The position numbers and the translations under genes were made by a program. The notes beneath the pieces are model-generated. The model made no database searches. It was not told the DNA's origin and saw only the letters and a program-made list of their open reading frames with translations. A DNA stretch of 64,000 bases from Bacteroidota bacterium (GTDB lineage: Bacteria; Bacteroidota; Bacteroidia; Bacteroidales; UBA12077), in assembly GCA_020444275.1 (NCBI GenBank), contig JAHLLG010000003.1, positions 362,147-426,146 of the forward strand. The letters are read 5' to 3'. Each line of letters opens with the position of its first letter. Position 1 is the stretch's first letter. Shown here one piece after another: positions 26,734 through 34,704 of the stretch.

Positions 26734-27204
26734 ATGATTATGGAATCAAAAATCAACAGATATATTATTCGCATTTATGCATTAATTATCGATTTGAATA
26801 ATGATATCTTAATTAGTGATGAATACCAACTTAACATGCGCATGACAAAGTTTCCCGGAGGTGGAATGCATTTTGGCGAGGGAACAGTTGATTGTTTAAA
26901 AAGAGAGGCTATTGAAGAATTTGGTCAGGAAATAGTTGTGTTGGATCACTTTTATACCACAGATTATTTTCAACCTGCTCAATTTTATGATAATGCTCAG
27001 TTAATAAGCGTGTATTATTTAGCGCAGTTTATTGAACCTATTCGGTTTAAAATCTCAAATAAACCGTTTAATTTTAAAGCGGAAAAAAATGGTGCCCAGT
27101 CGTTTCGTTGGGTTAACCTAAACGATTTGACAGAAAAGGATATGACGTTTCCTGTAGATAAAAAAGTTGTTAATCTCTTAAAAGAGAAATATTGTAATGA
27201 TTAA
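26734..27204 (+). CDS. Nudix hydrolase
   Basis: 156 residues. The Nudix box GGGMHFGEGTVDCLKREAIE followed by EFG has the metal-binding RExxEE core. Nudix enzymes cleave nucleoside diphosphates linked to another group; the substrate cannot be told. A second in-frame ATG two codons in is equally possible. It overlaps the next glycosyltransferase gene by 8 bp, so the two are translated together, which may point to a sugar nucleotide substrate (inference). Confidence 0.9.
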   Translation: MIMESKINRYIIRIYALIIDLNNDILISDEYQLNMRMTKFPGGGMHFGEGTVDCLKREAIEEFGQEIVVLDHFYTTDYFQPAQFYDNAQLISVYYLAQFIEPIRFKISNKPFNFKAEKNGAQSFRWVNLNDLTEKDMTFPVDKKVVNLLKEKYCND

Positions 27205-28189
27205 ATTTAGTGTTATTATACCGGTATATAACCGTCCGGATGAGTTGAAGGAACTTTTGGAAAGTTTGAAAAAACAAACGTATAAAAACTTTGAAGTAAT
27301 TGTTGTAGAGGATGGTTCATCATTAAAAAGTGACTCGATTGTAGAAGATTATCAAAAGGATTTAGAAATTAAATATTATTTTAAACCAAATTCAGGACCG
27401 GGACAATCCAGAAATTATGGCTCGGAAAGAGCAACAGGCGCATATCATGTGTTTTTCGATAGCGATTGCATTATTCCGGAAAAATATTTTGAGATTGTAA
27501 ATAACCGACTTGAAAATGAAATGGTTGATGCTTATGGAGGCCCTGATATGGCGCATCCTGATTTTACACCTATCCAAAAGTCAATCAATTATTCCATGAC
27601 ATCCTTTTTTACAACCGGTGGTATTCGAGGAGGAATGAAAGATGAAAAAAAGTTTCATCCGAGAAGTTTCAATATGGGATTTACACAAGAAGTTTTTGAG
27701 AAAACACAAGGTTTTTCAAAAATGCGGTTTGGTGAAGATGTAGATATGAGTTTGCGTATAATTGAGCAAGGTTTTTCTACAACATTAATAAAAGATGCAG
27801 CTGTTTATCATAAAAGAAGAGTTGATTTTAGAAAGTTCTTCAAGCAAGTTTACAATTCGGGTATTGCACGCATCAACTTGTATAAGCGACATCCACAATC
27901 CTTAAAACTTGTTCATTTTTTACCTGCAGCCTTTTTGTTGGGCACTATTTTTTTATTGTTAATGAGTTTATTAAGTCTTTATTTTTTAATCCCGCTGGGG
28001 TTTTTTATCATCGTTATTTTTCTTGATTCTTTAAGACTCAACAAAAACCTGAAGGTCGCATTTTTATCAATAATGGCGAGCTTTATTCAGCTATCAGCAT
28101 ATGGTATGGGATTTATAAAATCTTTTTATAAAAGACTTATTTTAGGTCAGGACGAATTCCATGCTTACAAGAAGAATTTCTACAAGTAA
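27197..28189 (+). CDS. Glycosyltransferase family 2, membrane anchored
   Basis: 330 residues. GT-A fold: FSVIIPVYNRPDELKELLESL at the N-terminus, VEDGSS, ARNYG-like SRNYGSERA, and the DxD-type FDSDCII. GFSKMRFGEDVDMSLRI is the ED acceptor-side motif. Two hydrophobic helices near residues 245-290 (FLLGTIFLLLMSLLSLYFLIPLG..) anchor it in the inner membrane. Its gene overlaps the Nudix gene by 8 bp. The sugar and acceptor are unknown; a role in surface polysaccharide or glycolipid synthesis is likely for the family. Confidence 0.92.
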   Translation: MIKFSVIIPVYNRPDELKELLESLKKQTYKNFEVIVVEDGSSLKSDSIVEDYQKDLEIKYYFKPNSGPGQSRNYGSERATGAYHVFFDSDCIIPEKYFEIVNNRLENEMVDAYGGPDMAHPDFTPIQKSINYSMTSFFTTGGIRGGMKDEKKFHPRSFNMGFTQEVFEKTQGFSKMRFGEDVDMSLRIIEQGFSTTLIKDAAVYHKRRVDFRKFFKQVYNSGIARINLYKRHPQSLKLVHFLPAAFLLGTIFLLLMSLLSLYFLIPLGFFIIVIFLDSLRLNKNLKVAFLSIMASFIQLSAYGMGFIKSFYKRLILGQDEFHAYKKNFYK

Positions 28190-28201
28190 GCCAATTCCGT
28201 C

Positions 28202-29146
28202 TTAGATTTTCTCTTCAATCTGATAGTTATTTCTATCGCTGGAGCTTCTTGAGATCAATTCGCCAAGGAATCCTGCTAAAAACAGCTGAGTTCCTATGAT
28301 CATTGCAGTTAAAGCAATGTAAAAATAAGGGCTTGACGTAACTAACGGCGCTTTAATTCCGTGCCAAAGCGAGATTAGCTTTTGCGCACCCAGCCAACCA
28401 GCAGCAATCAAACCACCAAAAAACATTAACGAACCGAATGTTCCGAAAAATTGCATCGGTTTTTTACCAAACCTAGAAATAAATGAAATGGTTATTAAGT
28501 CGAACATTCCGCGAAAACGACCAAAACCGAATTTGGATACACCAAATTTTCGGGCCTGGTGCTGAACAACCTTTTCACCTATCTTTTTAAACCCTGCAGC
28601 TTTTGCCATTACAGGCATGTATCGATGCATGTCGCCATAAACTTCAATACTTTTTACTACCTCGCGGCTGTATGCTTTCAATCCACAGTTAAAATCGTGT
28701 AGTTTAATACCAGTTACAATTCTTACTAATCGATTATAAATTTTACTTGGAAAACGCTTCGAAATAGGATCATGGCGTTTCTTCTTCCACCCTGAAACTA
28801 AATCCAACTGATCTTCTTTAACCATTCGATAAAGTTCCGGAATCTCTTCAGGGCTATCCTGTAAATCTGCATCCATGGTAATTACCACATCACCTTGAGC
28901 TTCCTGAAAGCCCATATGAAGTGCTGCTGATTTGCCATAGTTACGTTGGAATTTTAGTCCTTTAATAAAACTATACTTCTGCTTTAACTCACTTACTACC
29001 TTCCAAGATTTATCTTTACTTCCATCATCAATCATAATTACTTCGTAACTATAATTGTGGTTATCCATTACTCTTTTTATCCAGTCGAGTAAGTCAGGTA
29101 ATGATTCTTCTTCGTTAAATAAAGGTACTATAATCGAAATGTCCAT
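28202..29146 (-). CDS. Polyprenol-phosphate glycosyltransferase (GT2, DPM1/GtrB-like)
   Basis: 314 residues. MDISIIVPLFNEEESLPDLL start, EVIMIDDGSKD, GDVVITMDADLQDSPEEIPEL (DxD in the DADLQD motif), HDFNCGLKAYSREV, and two C-terminal helices (FFGTFGSLMFFGGLIAAGWL, FYIALTAMIIGTQLFLAGF). This is the architecture of enzymes that move a sugar from a nucleotide to undecaprenyl phosphate. It is downstream of the DUF4199 gene on the same strand (76-bp gap), a neighbourhood common in Bacteroidota. Confidence 0.93.
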   Translation of the reverse strand: MDISIIVPLFNEEESLPDLLDWIKRVMDNHNYSYEVIMIDDGSKDKSWKVVSELKQKYSFIKGLKFQRNYGKSAALHMGFQEAQGDVVITMDADLQDSPEEIPELYRMVKEDQLDLVSGWKKKRHDPISKRFPSKIYNRLVRIVTGIKLHDFNCGLKAYSREVVKSIEVYGDMHRYMPVMAKAAGFKKIGEKVVQHQARKFGVSKFGFGRFRGMFDLITISFISRFGKKPMQFFGTFGSLMFFGGLIAAGWLGAQKLISLWHGIKAPLVTSSPYFYIALTAMIIGTQLFLAGFLGELISRSSSDRNNYQIEEKI

Positions 29147-29160
29147 TTTTCTAAAAATTA

Positions 29161-29199
29161 AAAGCTTGTCAAAAATAAGATAAATATTTTCAACAAGCT
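29161..29199 (-). terminator. Hairpin between DUF4199 and GT2 genes
   Basis: Perfect 8-bp stem AAGCTTGT / ACAAGCTT with an AT-rich interior and a T-rich stretch on the minus-strand side. The minus-strand bases TATTTTTG at 29176-29169 inside it also fit a -7 box for the GT2 gene, so termination and a new start may overlap here. Confidence 0.55.
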
Positions 29200-29222
29200 T
29201 AATTTATTTATTGCTATTAGTG

Positions 29223-29768
29223 TTATTCTTTAACATCTTCCATTGCTTCCTGGAAAGAATCACCTTCTTTTTTCACAAAAATTGAGGTAATTAAAGAGAA
29301 GATAAATCCCCAGAAACCAATACTTAGTATTCCAAGAACACTCATGAGTGCTGGTCTCATCATCTTTTTTTGCATGGCTACAGCCATTTCTATCTGATCA
29401 TCAGACATACCTTTATTCAATAATTCTTCTTCGGCTGCTATGATTAATTTATTTAGATATTCACCATCAACAATTGTTATATGGATGTAAAAATATACTG
29501 CATTAATAATTGCAGCAACAAGTACAATAATCATACTAATACCTAATGCTTTGCCATAGCTAATATATCCATTAAGGTTATTATCTCGATACGATTTTGC
29601 GCCATAAAATACCATTACGATGATAAATAGAAAGGTAACATATCCCAAGGCTTTATTGAAACTTTGGTCCATTACGTAAAGTAGGATAGTATAAATAATC
29701 ATTAACAGACCAAGTATTGCTCCGTATGTTAATCCTGCTTTCCAGATTGAATTTGATTTTTCTTCCAT
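29223..29768 (-). CDS. DUF4199 membrane protein
   Basis: 181 residues with four membrane segments (LTYGAILGLLMIIYTILLYVM, ALGYVTFLFIIVMVFYGA, GKALGISMIIVLVAAIINAVYF, SVLGILSIGFWGFIFSLITSIF). The second segment ends in YGAKSYRDNNLNGYISYGKA, the DUF4199 hallmark. Function unknown; in this phylum it is often next to the GT2 gene seen here, so a part in lipid-linked sugar handling is possible. Confidence 0.88.
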   Translation of the reverse strand: MEEKSNSIWKAGLTYGAILGLLMIIYTILLYVMDQSFNKALGYVTFLFIIVMVFYGAKSYRDNNLNGYISYGKALGISMIIVLVAAIINAVYFYIHITIVDGEYLNKLIIAAEEELLNKGMSDDQIEMAVAMQKKMMRPALMSVLGILSIGFWGFIFSLITSIFVKKEGDSFQEAMEDVKE

Positions 29769-29838
29769 AGTTTTTTTTAGGTTTAATTAAGCGTTTAAGA
29801 CAAATATATCAGTTTTTAAAGAAATAAATAACGAATTA

Positions 29839-29869
29839 TTTGAAAAGATTCATGAAATGATTACTTTTG
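29839..29869 (+). promoter_or_regulatory. Promoter of the SRP RNA gene
   Basis: TTTG (29839-29842), 19-bp spacer, TACTTTTG (29862-29869). Start of transcription predicted 7-8 bases later, exactly at the first base of the RNA stem (29877). One of the best promoter matches in the window. Confidence 0.85.
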
Positions 29870-29876
29870 TGCCCCC

Positions 29877-29980
29877 GGGCAAGTCTTATACGACCAGCTC
29901 CTGCTGAACTCCCCCAGGACCGGAAGGTAGCAAGGGTAGGCGGTTGTAGCGGTGCGATGTAAGTAGCTTGCCCGCTTTTT
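29877..29980 (+). ncRNA. ffs: Signal recognition particle RNA (4.5S-like, bacterial small SRP RNA)
   Basis: About 97 nt plus a U tail. The conserved core GACCAGCTCCTGC...CAGGACCGGAAGGTAGCAAGG contains the GGAA tetraloop (in ACCGGAAGGT) and the asymmetric bulge that bind Ffh. The ends GGGCAAG (29877) and CTTGCCC (to 29973) close the long hairpin, and a GC plus five T follow as terminator. A full promoter is placed upstream. It targets membrane and secreted proteins to SecYEG with Ffh and FtsY. Confidence 0.96.
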
Positions 29981-30119
29981 ATTGCTCAAAATTGAACTTC
30001 CAGAGTACAGCTAAACTTTTCTTTGCTTAATTTATTAACTGATAATCAGTAGTTATTTATCACTTTACTTGCTTTTTTACTTCCGTCTTTGTAATTTGGT
30101 GTCAAACTTTTCGTTTGCA

Positions 30120-30554
30120 ATGAGCTACAGGGTAAATCTTTCACAAGAAGAAGAAACTAAACTTCGGCAATTAATAAAAACAAATCAAAACAAAAAGAAT
30201 GTTTTAAAAAGATTATATTGTATTCTGTTAAAAAACGAAGGACAAAAGAATATCAATATTACACAGTTGCTTAATATTCATGAAGATACTGTAGCCGACT
30301 GGACTAAAATATACATAGCAAAAGGAACAGAAGGGTTGTTAAAGTATAAATATTCAGAACGCAGAAAATCGAAGTTACATCCATATAAATCAAAAATAAA
30401 GCGTTTGGCATCGGCTAAAAGTGTAAAAACAGTTGAACAGTTGCAGCAAAAGGTGAAAGATAAACTGGGATTTGATATCGAATATAGCTGGTTCTACAGG
30501 TATTGTAGGAAATATGGTATTTATAAGATTTTAAAGGAGACCTCAGATGAGTAA
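30120..30554 (+). CDS. IS630-transposase-like helix-turn-helix protein without DDE domain
   Basis: 144 residues from ATG 30120 (the frame is open to a TTG at 30069, but the sequence before MSYRVNLSQEEETKL does not look like protein). The first half (LLKNEGQKNINITQLLNIHEDTVADWTKIY) fits the first HTH of IS630/Tc1 transposases; the second (VEQLQQKVKDKLGFDIEYSW, then FYRYCRKYGI) fits the second winged HTH. Transposases continue with a DDE domain, and none follows: the next gene begins 8 bp before this stop and encodes a SLOG-fold protein. It may be a domesticated DNA-binding protein or a transposase fragment. No terminal repeats seen. Confidence 0.75.
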   Translation: MSYRVNLSQEEETKLRQLIKTNQNKKNVLKRLYCILLKNEGQKNINITQLLNIHEDTVADWTKIYIAKGTEGLLKYKYSERRKSKLHPYKSKIKRLASAKSVKTVEQLQQKVKDKLGFDIEYSWFYRYCRKYGIYKILKETSDE

Positions 30555-31008
30555 GATCAAGATTATTTCAGGAGGACAAAGTGGTGTTGACCAGGGGGCA
30601 TTGGACTTTGCCCTGGATAATAATTTTGACTGCGGCGGGTATTGTCCAAAAGGAAGAAAATCTGAAATGGGAACGATCCCTTTTCGATATCCGCTTATCG
30701 AAATTGAAAGTGAAGAGTACATTGACCGAACTCAGAAAAATATCATCGAATCGGATGGTACGTTAATTATTAAAGATGAAAATGACCTTGATGAGGGTAC
30801 ACAACAAACCATTTCCATTTGCAAGCAATTATCAAAACCGTATACACTTATCGAAACCAATGCAACTATAAATTCAGGATATCAATTCAGACGTTGGATC
30901 ATTGAAAATAAAATCAAGGTCTTAAATGTTGCAGGAAACCGTCACAGCTCGAGCCCCGATATTAATGGAAAAGCATACCTGCTTTTGGTTAAGCTTTTTG
31001 ATGCGTAA
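30547..31008 (+). CDS. SLOG-superfamily protein (putative molybdenum carrier type)
   Basis: 153 residues. KIKIISGGQSGVDQGALDFA opens a Rossmann-like fold as in the YpsA/LOG/DprA (SLOG) superfamily, and GGYCPKGRKSEMGTIP with SDGTLIIKDENDLDEGTQQT matches the putative molybdenum carrier subfamily (PF12694-like). SLOG proteins bind nucleotides or nucleotide-like ligands. The ATG overlaps the end of the HTH gene by 8 bp, so the two products are made together. The molybdenum link is a family name only; nothing in the window supports cofactor transport. Confidence 0.8.
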   Translation: MSKIKIISGGQSGVDQGALDFALDNNFDCGGYCPKGRKSEMGTIPFRYPLIEIESEEYIDRTQKNIIESDGTLIIKDENDLDEGTQQTISICKQLSKPYTLIETNATINSGYQFRRWIIENKIKVLNVAGNRHSSSPDINGKAYLLLVKLFDA

Positions 31009-31111
31009 ACTTAAGATTTAACATGATCATTAAATGATAAATTTTTAAACTCAAAAAAATGCGTTATTTTCGCATCAAAATTCGAGTATTCATTTAATAA
31101 TAAAATAGATC

Positions 31112-31768
31112 ATGAAATTTTTTATTGATACAGCAAACCTTGACCAGATTAAGGAAGCCCAGGATTTGGGTGTTTTAGATGGTGTTACAACAAACCCTTC
31201 ATTAATGGCCAAAGAAGGCATAAGTGGAGCAGAAAATATTATCAATCATTATAAAACAATTTGCGAAATTGTTGATGGTGATGTTAGTGCAGAGGTGATT
31301 TCAACCGATTTCGAAGGAATGATAAAAGAAGGAGAGGAGTTAGCTGCTCTGCATCCTCAAATTGTTGTTAAAATTCCAATGATTAAGGATGGTATTAAAG
31401 CCATAAAATACTTAACCGAAAAAGGAATAAAAACAAACTGTACGTTGGTATTTTCTCCGGGTCAGGCATTATTAGCAGCAAAAGCTGGTGCAACATATGT
31501 TTCGCCATTTATTGGCCGTTTAGATGATATTTCTACCGATGGAGTTGAGCTTATTGCACAAATCGTTGAGATGTACAATTATTACGGATTCGAAACAGAA
31601 GTTTTGGCTGCATCAATACGTCATACAATGCACATTATTCAGTGTATGGAAGCAGGTGCTGATGTGGCAACATGTCCGTTAAATGCAATTTTAGGATTGT
31701 TAAAGCATCCATTAACTGATATCGGATTAGAGAAATTTTTAGCCGACTATAAAAAGGTAAACGGATAA
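31112..31768 (+). CDS. fsa: Fructose-6-phosphate aldolase / transaldolase-like
   Basis: 218 residues, the short TalC/FSA/MipB type. [31 protein letters not shown] is the family start, [10 protein letters not shown] and [17 protein letters not shown] contains the Schiff-base Lys, [29 protein letters not shown] follows, and [23 protein letters not shown] ends the barrel. Members either cleave fructose 6-phosphate or act as true transaldolases in the pentose phosphate pathway; sequence alone does not decide. Confidence 0.93.
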   Translation: MKFFIDTANLDQIKEAQDLGVLDGVTTNPSLMAKEGISGAENIINHYKTICEIVDGDVSAEVISTDFEGMIKEGEELAALHPQIVVKIPMIKDGIKAIKYLTEKGIKTNCTLVFSPGQALLAAKAGATYVSPFIGRLDDISTDGVELIAQIVEMYNYYGFETEVLAASIRHTMHIIQCMEAGADVATCPLNAILGLLKHPLTDIGLEKFLADYKKVNG

Positions 31769-31790
31769 GAGATTTGATAAAATGATTTTG

Positions 31791-31818
31791 AAAGGTTGCT
31801 GATAAAGGCAACCTTTTT
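31791..31818 (+). terminator. Terminator after fsa
   Basis: Perfect 9-bp stem AAAGGTTGC / GCAACCTTT, 8-nt loop, T run. It lies 22 bp after the stop. Confidence 0.88.
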
Positions 31819-31850
31819 CATTTTCATTAGTTTATTTATACAGATTTATG

Positions 31851-31879
31851 TTGATCTGTAAAATTGTTTAGTACATTTG
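31851..31879 (+). promoter_or_regulatory. tsaC promoter
   Basis: TTG (31851-31853), 18-bp spacer, TACATTTG (31872-31879). Predicted leader about 19 nt. Confidence 0.7.
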
Positions 31880-31904
31880 CAGCTGTTTGTGAAACCAATA
31901 TCTT

Positions 31905-32519
31905 ATGTTATTACAAGTACATCCCGATAATCCAAATCCACGCGAAATAGCAATGGCTATTGATGCCTTGCAGAATAACGGATTAATTATATACCCTACC
32001 GATACGGTATATGGATTAGCCTGGGATATTAACAGCCCAAAGGCTTTTGACCGAATTGTAAAGATCAAAGGGAAAAATGCTTTAAAGGAAAATTTTTCAA
32101 TGGTTTGCCAGGATATTAGCCAGGTTTCACAGTTTACCCTGCACATTAGTAATACCATTTTTAAACTGTTAAAACAGAATTTGCCCGGACCGTTTACTTT
32201 TATATTAAATGCGAATAATAATGTTCCTCGCTTTTATAAATCAAAGAAGAGAACGGTAGGTATACGAATTCCAAACAACAACATAGCATTGGATATTGTC
32301 GAAAAGTTAGGCCATCCGATTATGACTACTTCGCTGCACCATGAGGATGAAATCCTGGATTATATGACAGATCCCGAGTTGATACACGAGAAGTATGATC
32401 ATTTAGTCGATTATGTAATTGATGGTGGTTATGGAAATAACGAAGCATCAACCATTGTAGATTGTACAGGTGATGATATTGAAATTATTCGTCAAGGGAT
32501 AGGAGAGTTGGTTGTTTAA
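31905..32519 (+). CDS. tsaC: L-threonylcarbamoyladenylate synthase (Sua5/YciO/YrdC family)
   Basis: 204 residues. YrdC domain with IYPTDTVYGLAWDI, RIVKIKGKNALKENFSMVC (KR-x-K-like region), LPGPFTFIL, and KKRTVGIRIPNNNIALDIV, then STIVDCTGDDIEIIRQGIGEL. It makes threonylcarbamoyl-AMP for t6A37 in ANN-decoding tRNAs. The length is that of the single-domain TsaC/YciO type. YciO paralogues have weaker activity and cannot be excluded. Convergent with pnuC after 24 bp. Confidence 0.88.
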   Translation: MLLQVHPDNPNPREIAMAIDALQNNGLIIYPTDTVYGLAWDINSPKAFDRIVKIKGKNALKENFSMVCQDISQVSQFTLHISNTIFKLLKQNLPGPFTFILNANNNVPRFYKSKKRTVGIRIPNNNIALDIVEKLGHPIMTTSLHHEDEILDYMTDPELIHEKYDHLVDYVIDGGYGNNEASTIVDCTGDDIEIIRQGIGELVV

Positions 32520-32543
32520 GATTTCAGATTCACAAATATCAGC

Positions 32544-33248
32544 TTATTCAACTTGAGCATTAAATCTACACTTTTTTTCCAGTTTTATCCAGTTGTATAA
32601 ACCGTAAATAGCATTAATCAGATAAGCGATCCACATAACTAAAACAGCAATATCGTTGCCTCCGTTTAACATTACTGTAATCCACATGATAATTGACACA
32701 ATATCAACTATTATCCATAGTATCCACTGCTCAACATAAATAAACACCATTAAGATCATTGCAATTATCGACATTACAGTAGAAGAAGCATCAATAAATG
32801 GCAAATTACCACCTAATCTTTTTAGAACAAATCCGTATAGTACAGTTGCAATGATCGTAACACTTAACCATAAAATTCTCTGTTTATTGGTCATATAAAC
32901 CACTTTAATTTCATCTTTTTGTGGCAATGTTCTTTTCTTTTTCCATAAATAGAGTCCTATAAATTGCATGGGGAAAAAGTAGAGCATATTAAGCATTACT
33001 TCACCATAATAGCTTTGATTGTAGGCAGTATAAGCGTAAGTGGTTACTGCAATAATTCCAAAATAGTAATTGGCAATTTTTCCCTTTGCTACCAGTACAA
33101 CATTCCAAATACCCGTTAACGATGCAATAATACCTATGGGAGAATCTTTCCAATAAATCGATAATACAATGATAATGATGGTAAAAAGCAATAACCATAA
33201 CTTTTCATACAAATCCCAGTCGGAAAAATACTTTTTGATAAAATTCAT
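32544..33248 (-). CDS. pnuC: PnuC-family vitamin transporter
   Basis: 234 residues with seven or so hydrophobic helices. ASLTGIWNVVLVAKGKIANYYFGIIAV and FFPMQFIGLYLWKKK are PnuC signatures (the WxxWxxN-type region), and the second half repeats the SWEET-like three-helix unit. PnuC imports nicotinamide riboside; the related PnuT imports thiamine, and the two are hard to separate by eye. It lies 5 bp behind trkH, the last gene of a trkA-trkH-pnuC unit, an uncommon partner for potassium uptake. Confidence 0.85.
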   Translation of the reverse strand: MNFIKKYFSDWDLYEKLWLLLFTIIIIVLSIYWKDSPIGIIASLTGIWNVVLVAKGKIANYYFGIIAVTTYAYTAYNQSYYGEVMLNMLYFFPMQFIGLYLWKKKRTLPQKDEIKVVYMTNKQRILWLSVTIIATVLYGFVLKRLGGNLPFIDASSTVMSIIAMILMVFIYVEQWILWIIVDIVSIIMWITVMLNGGNDIAVLVMWIAYLINAIYGLYNWIKLEKKCRFNAQVE

Positions 33249-33253
33249 TCGAT

Positions 33254-34702
33254 CTATTTTTTCCAGAAAGATGGTGAGAATAATACAATTACAGTAAATA
33301 GTTCTAATCTACCAATTAGCATTAGAAAAGAAAGGAACCACTTGCCAAAAACTGGTATATGAGCGTAATTTTCAACAGGTCCTACTTTTCCTATTCCGGG
33401 ACCAATATTTCCCAGTGTAGCCGCAACAGCTCCGAGAGAGGTGTCCAGATCATAGCCAAATGCTGACATAATAATGGTACTTACTATCGAAATGAGCATG
33501 TAGAATACGACGAAAGCTAATATGTTAGAGATAATCTGTGGTGGTACGCTTTTCCCATTCATTCGCACGGGAATGATAGCATTCGGATGAATTATCCGTT
33601 TCAATTCCTGGTAACTGTTTTTTAAGAGTAAAGCAACCCGTACAATTTTCATACTGCCTCCTGTCGATCCGGCAGAGCCTCCAAAAAACATTAAGGCAAA
33701 AATTGCAACAATAACAAAAGGTTTCCACATTAAATAGTCGGCAGTAGCAAAACCTGTTGTGGTCATAATAGATACCACCTGAAAAAGTGATTCGCGAAAC
33801 GATTTTTCTGCAGTGAAATCATGGAAGTGCCATAATGATATGGTTATTGCTGCAGTAAAAAAGATTGTAAAACCCAGATAGAACCTAAATTCTTCGTTTT
33901 TAAAAACTTTACCAAATTTAAGATGCAGAGCAAAATATGATAATGTAAAATTAGTTCCGGCAAGGAACATAAACAGGGTGATAACATAATGGATAAATGG
34001 AGAATCGAAATGTGCTATACTTGCCTGTTTGGTTGAATATCCACCTGTTGCCATTGTGGTAAACGAATGATTCACCGCATCAAACCACGTCATTCCTCCA
34101 ATTTTTAAAAGAATTACTTCGGCAAAAGTAAATAGGATATATATTCCCCAAAGTCGTTTAGCTGTTTCTTTTATTCGTGGATGCAACTTATCCGGAGTTG
34201 GGCCTGGTACTTCAGCCACAAACAATTGCATTCCGCCAATACCAAAAATCGGAAGTATGGCTATAGATAAAACAATGATTCCCATTCCACCTAGCCACTG
34301 TGTTAAGCTTCGCCAAAACAGTAGTCCATGCGGTACGGCTTCAATATCATTTAATATGGATGCTCCGGTTGTTGTAAAACCCGAAATGGTTTCAAAAAAA
34401 GCATCAGTATAGGAAGGTATGGCTCCGCTAATTACAAATGGCAGAGCTCCAAACGCAGAAAAAATAACCCAGACAAGGCTCACAATGATATAACCTTCTC
34501 GTTTCCCAATATTTTTTTCAGCATTTTTAGTGAACAATTGTAGTATTAATCCACTAACAAAACATATTCCTGCAGTAATTAATATGCCCAACAGATCATA
34601 CTCCTTATAATACAGACTAATTAAAGATGATATACCCAAAAAGAAACCTTCTATTAAAAGAAGGAGTCCCATGACTTGAATGATGATCTTTTTATTAATC
34701 AT
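33254..34702 (-). CDS. trkH: Trk-type potassium uptake protein TrkH
   Basis: 482 residues, four repeated M1-P-M2 units. Selectivity-filter-like loops are SGFTTTGASIL, MATGGYSTK, TTTGFATADY and the last GNIGPGIGKVG region, all with the conserved Gly. It forms the potassium channel part of the Trk system, driven through the TrkA ring. Two bases separate it from trkA, so both are co-translated. Confidence 0.95.
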   Translation of the reverse strand: MINKKIIIQVMGLLLLIEGFFLGISSLISLYYKEYDLLGILITAGICFVSGLILQLFTKNAEKNIGKREGYIIVSLVWVIFSAFGALPFVISGAIPSYTDAFFETISGFTTTGASILNDIEAVPHGLLFWRSLTQWLGGMGIIVLSIAILPIFGIGGMQLFVAEVPGPTPDKLHPRIKETAKRLWGIYILFTFAEVILLKIGGMTWFDAVNHSFTTMATGGYSTKQASIAHFDSPFIHYVITLFMFLAGTNFTLSYFALHLKFGKVFKNEEFRFYLGFTIFFTAAITISLWHFHDFTAEKSFRESLFQVVSIMTTTGFATADYLMWKPFVIVAIFALMFFGGSAGSTGGSMKIVRVALLLKNSYQELKRIIHPNAIIPVRMNGKSVPPQIISNILAFVVFYMLISIVSTIIMSAFGYDLDTSLGAVAATLGNIGPGIGKVGPVENYAHIPVFGKWFLSFLMLIGRLELFTVIVLFSPSFWKK

Positions 34703-34704
34703 TT

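Noticed and set aside
30069..30554. Intact IS630 insertion sequence
   Set aside because: Only the DNA-binding part is present; no DDE domain, no terminal inverted repeats and no TA duplication could be seen.
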